From NCBI GenBank assembly GCA_018066005.1, contig JAGHSG010000104.1:1-5325 (forward strand): 5,325 nt of DNA, read 5' to 3'. A model generated the notes under the pieces. That model was not told where the DNA came from. It searched no databases and saw only the letters and a list, made by a program, of their open reading frames with translations. How positions within the stretch are numbered: position 1 is the stretch's first letter; every line of letters begins with the position of its first letter. The position numbers were made by a program, and so were the translations under genes. This DNA comes from Bacteroidales bacterium. Lineage in GTDB: Bacteria; Bacteroidota; Bacteroidia; Bacteroidales; Paludibacteraceae. Of the stretch, positions 4,119-5,325 are shown in pieces.

Positions 4119-5325
4119 ACAGATGATTTCTTATTAACCACCCATTTATCCAGTGCCACCAAGACACCGGGTAAGACTAATAATATCAGCAGGATAGCCA
4201 CGAAGGCACCTACGGATATACAACCCACAATGGCACTGATGGTAACGTCATCTACCAGTAACGCCATCGCTCCGGGACCGAGTACCATAATCAGTCCGGA
4301 GGTCATGATGGTACGTATAGAGCCGTGGTAAGCTTCACGTGAAGCTTCGTATTTCTCCATCGTCCGTCTTTTCTCTTTGTAGTAATTGGCAAAGAGTATT
4401 CCGTAGTCAATAGTGGCTCCCATGAGAATACTTTGTACAATCAAGTATGCCAAATAGAGCATTTGACCAGATACCAAGCCGGACACAATGACGTTGACAT
4501 AAACCGCCGTCATCACGGTCATGACCAAGATAGTTGGAACGACCAGCGATTTGAAGGTGATGGCGACGATGATAAAGATAGACAGGATAGTCAGTAAGGT
4601 GATAAGGGTCATCTCTTGGGTGAATCCGTCTTTCAGTTCGGAGAACATAACCGATTCGCCTACCAAATAGCAGGGAGAGGAGAACGTGGCTTCCGTCAGT
4701 TGGTACATACGGTCAATAAAGGCGTAGGTCTCCGGCGACTCATCCGGCAAATCACTCATCACAATCATCAACGAGTAGTCGTCATGCGTCAGCATAGACA
4801 TAGCCTGACTCAATTGGGTACGGGTGGAGTCCACCATTTGTAACATGGACGAATCCAATATAGATGCTACGATATCCAATTTAATCAAGGTGTCGGCGGC
4901 ATACGCCAATAACTGCTCCGGACTCATCGAGAGCGAATCGTTGTAGGCGTGAAAACTGCCGTAGTAGCAGTAAAGCATATTGACCGTTACGGAGTCGATG
5001 TCCTGACCCATATAGTTGAAATGTTTGGTCATCTCCGCGGATGTGTAAGCCTTACCGCCGTACATCAGTTCCTCAAATCGTTCCGCTTGTCGTTCGGCTT
5101 GTGTCTTGCGTCTGGGTTGCGGCTTGGGTGCCGGCAGAACAACTTTCTCCTGGGCAGCAGGAGTGGCAACGGTTTGTGCCACTACCGGCTGATTGGGAAG
5201 CGGTGTAGAGTGCTCCGCTATGTTATAGATTTTGTTCTTGTTAGCCAGGGTCAGGATGCGTTCTTTACTTGCATTTTCTACCCCTAATTGGGTCAGTATA
5301 TCGGATAACTCGGCAGCAGGAATAG
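4115..5325 (-). CDS. MMPL/RND-superfamily exporter, C-terminal half (5' truncated)
   Basis: The frame is open from the window edge to TAG at 4117-4115, giving 402 residues. An internal GTG at 5182 is not the start, because coding sequence continues upstream to the edge. Residues 1-235 are an extracytoplasmic domain, including a Pro/Arg/Lys-rich linker at about 55-80 (PAPKPQPRRKTQAERQAER). Five membrane helices follow at about 238-257, 260-280, 286-308, 338-358 and 365-390, matching TM8-12 of the 12-helix RND fold. The motif GATIDYGILF (302-311), in the third of these helices, is characteristic of MMPL-type transporters, which use the proton gradient to export lipids or hydrophobic compounds. 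The first half (TM1-7 and first loop) is missing, so the substrate cannot be judged. The C-terminus is short and basic (WVVNKKSSV). The gene converges on the PEGA/barrel gene, with stop codons overlapping by 4 bp. Confidence 0.88.
   Translation of the reverse strand, partial: IPAAELSDILTQLGVENASKERILTLANKNKIYNIAEHSTPLPNQPVVAQTVATPAAQEKVVLPAPKPQPRRKTQAERQAERFEELMYGGKAYTSAEMTKHFNYMGQDIDSVTVNMLYCYYGSFHAYNDSLSMSPEQLLAYAADTLIKLDIVASILDSSMLQMVDSTRTQLSQAMSMLTHDDYSLMIVMSDLPDESPETYAFIDRMYQLTEATFSSPCYLVGESVMFSELKDGFTQEMTLITLLTILSIFIIVAITFKSLVVPTILVMTVMTAVYVNVIVSGLVSGQMLYLAYLIVQSILMGATIDYGILFANYYKEKRRTMEKYEASREAYHGSIRTIMTSGLIMVLGPGAMALLVDDVTISAIVGCISVGAFVAILLILLVLPGVLVALDKWVVNKKSSV

Noticed and set aside
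4115..5182. Complete 355-residue transporter starting at GTG 5182
   Set aside because: The frame remains open upstream to the window edge and the MMPL fold needs an N-terminal half, so the GTG is internal.

Overview
The window looks like chromosomal DNA of a Bacteroidota bacterium, most likely order Bacteroidales. The main evidence is two promoters with the Bacteroidota -7 motif TAnnTTTG, one with a TTTG -33 element at 20 bp spacing. Start codons also lack clear Shine-Dalgarno sequences, and the protein set fits: rubrerythrin, a PEGA-domain outer-membrane protein, RmuC and an MMPL/RND exporter. Nothing resembles a phage, plasmid, CRISPR array or defence island. This is mostly ordinary core or accessory chromosome with unusually structured intergenic DNA.

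Layout. The 3' end of a rubrerythrin gene (1-144, +) is followed by a good intrinsic terminator (192-228). A gene-free stretch (145-479) then holds three successive short-period tandem arrays with 7-, 11- and 8-bp periods. The last array runs into the 3' end of a minus-strand gene for a small exported, Cys/Trp-rich TPR-like protein (956-480). Only 5 bp upstream of that gene is a HAD-IA phosphatase gene (1630-962, -) interrupted by a single in-frame TGA at codon 98. The two appear to share one promoter (1681-1650, -). That promoter is overlapped by one inverted repeat, and a second inverted repeat lies about 42 bp further upstream.

The divergent intergenic region (1631-2016) also contains a 221-bp element (1757-1977) with nested inverted repeats enclosed by a terminal stem. 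It is either a structured RNA or a small MITE-like element, and is the most interesting unexplained item here. Plus-strand rmuC (2017-3216) follows, with a TAnnTTTG motif only 9 bp before its ATG. The stop of rmuC lies inside a second copy of the 8-bp repeat. An exported PEGA-plus-beta-barrel protein gene (3225-4118, +) follows directly and is probably co-transcribed. It meets, with overlapping stop codons, a minus-strand gene for an MMPL/RND-family exporter (5325-4115). The exporter gene's 5' end lies outside the window.

Functional links. RmuC (DNA maintenance), the PEGA/barrel protein (outer membrane) and the MMPL exporter (inner membrane) do not form an obvious pathway. The HAD and TPR-like genes are probably one transcription unit, so the nonsense codon may also reduce expression of the downstream gene through polarity.
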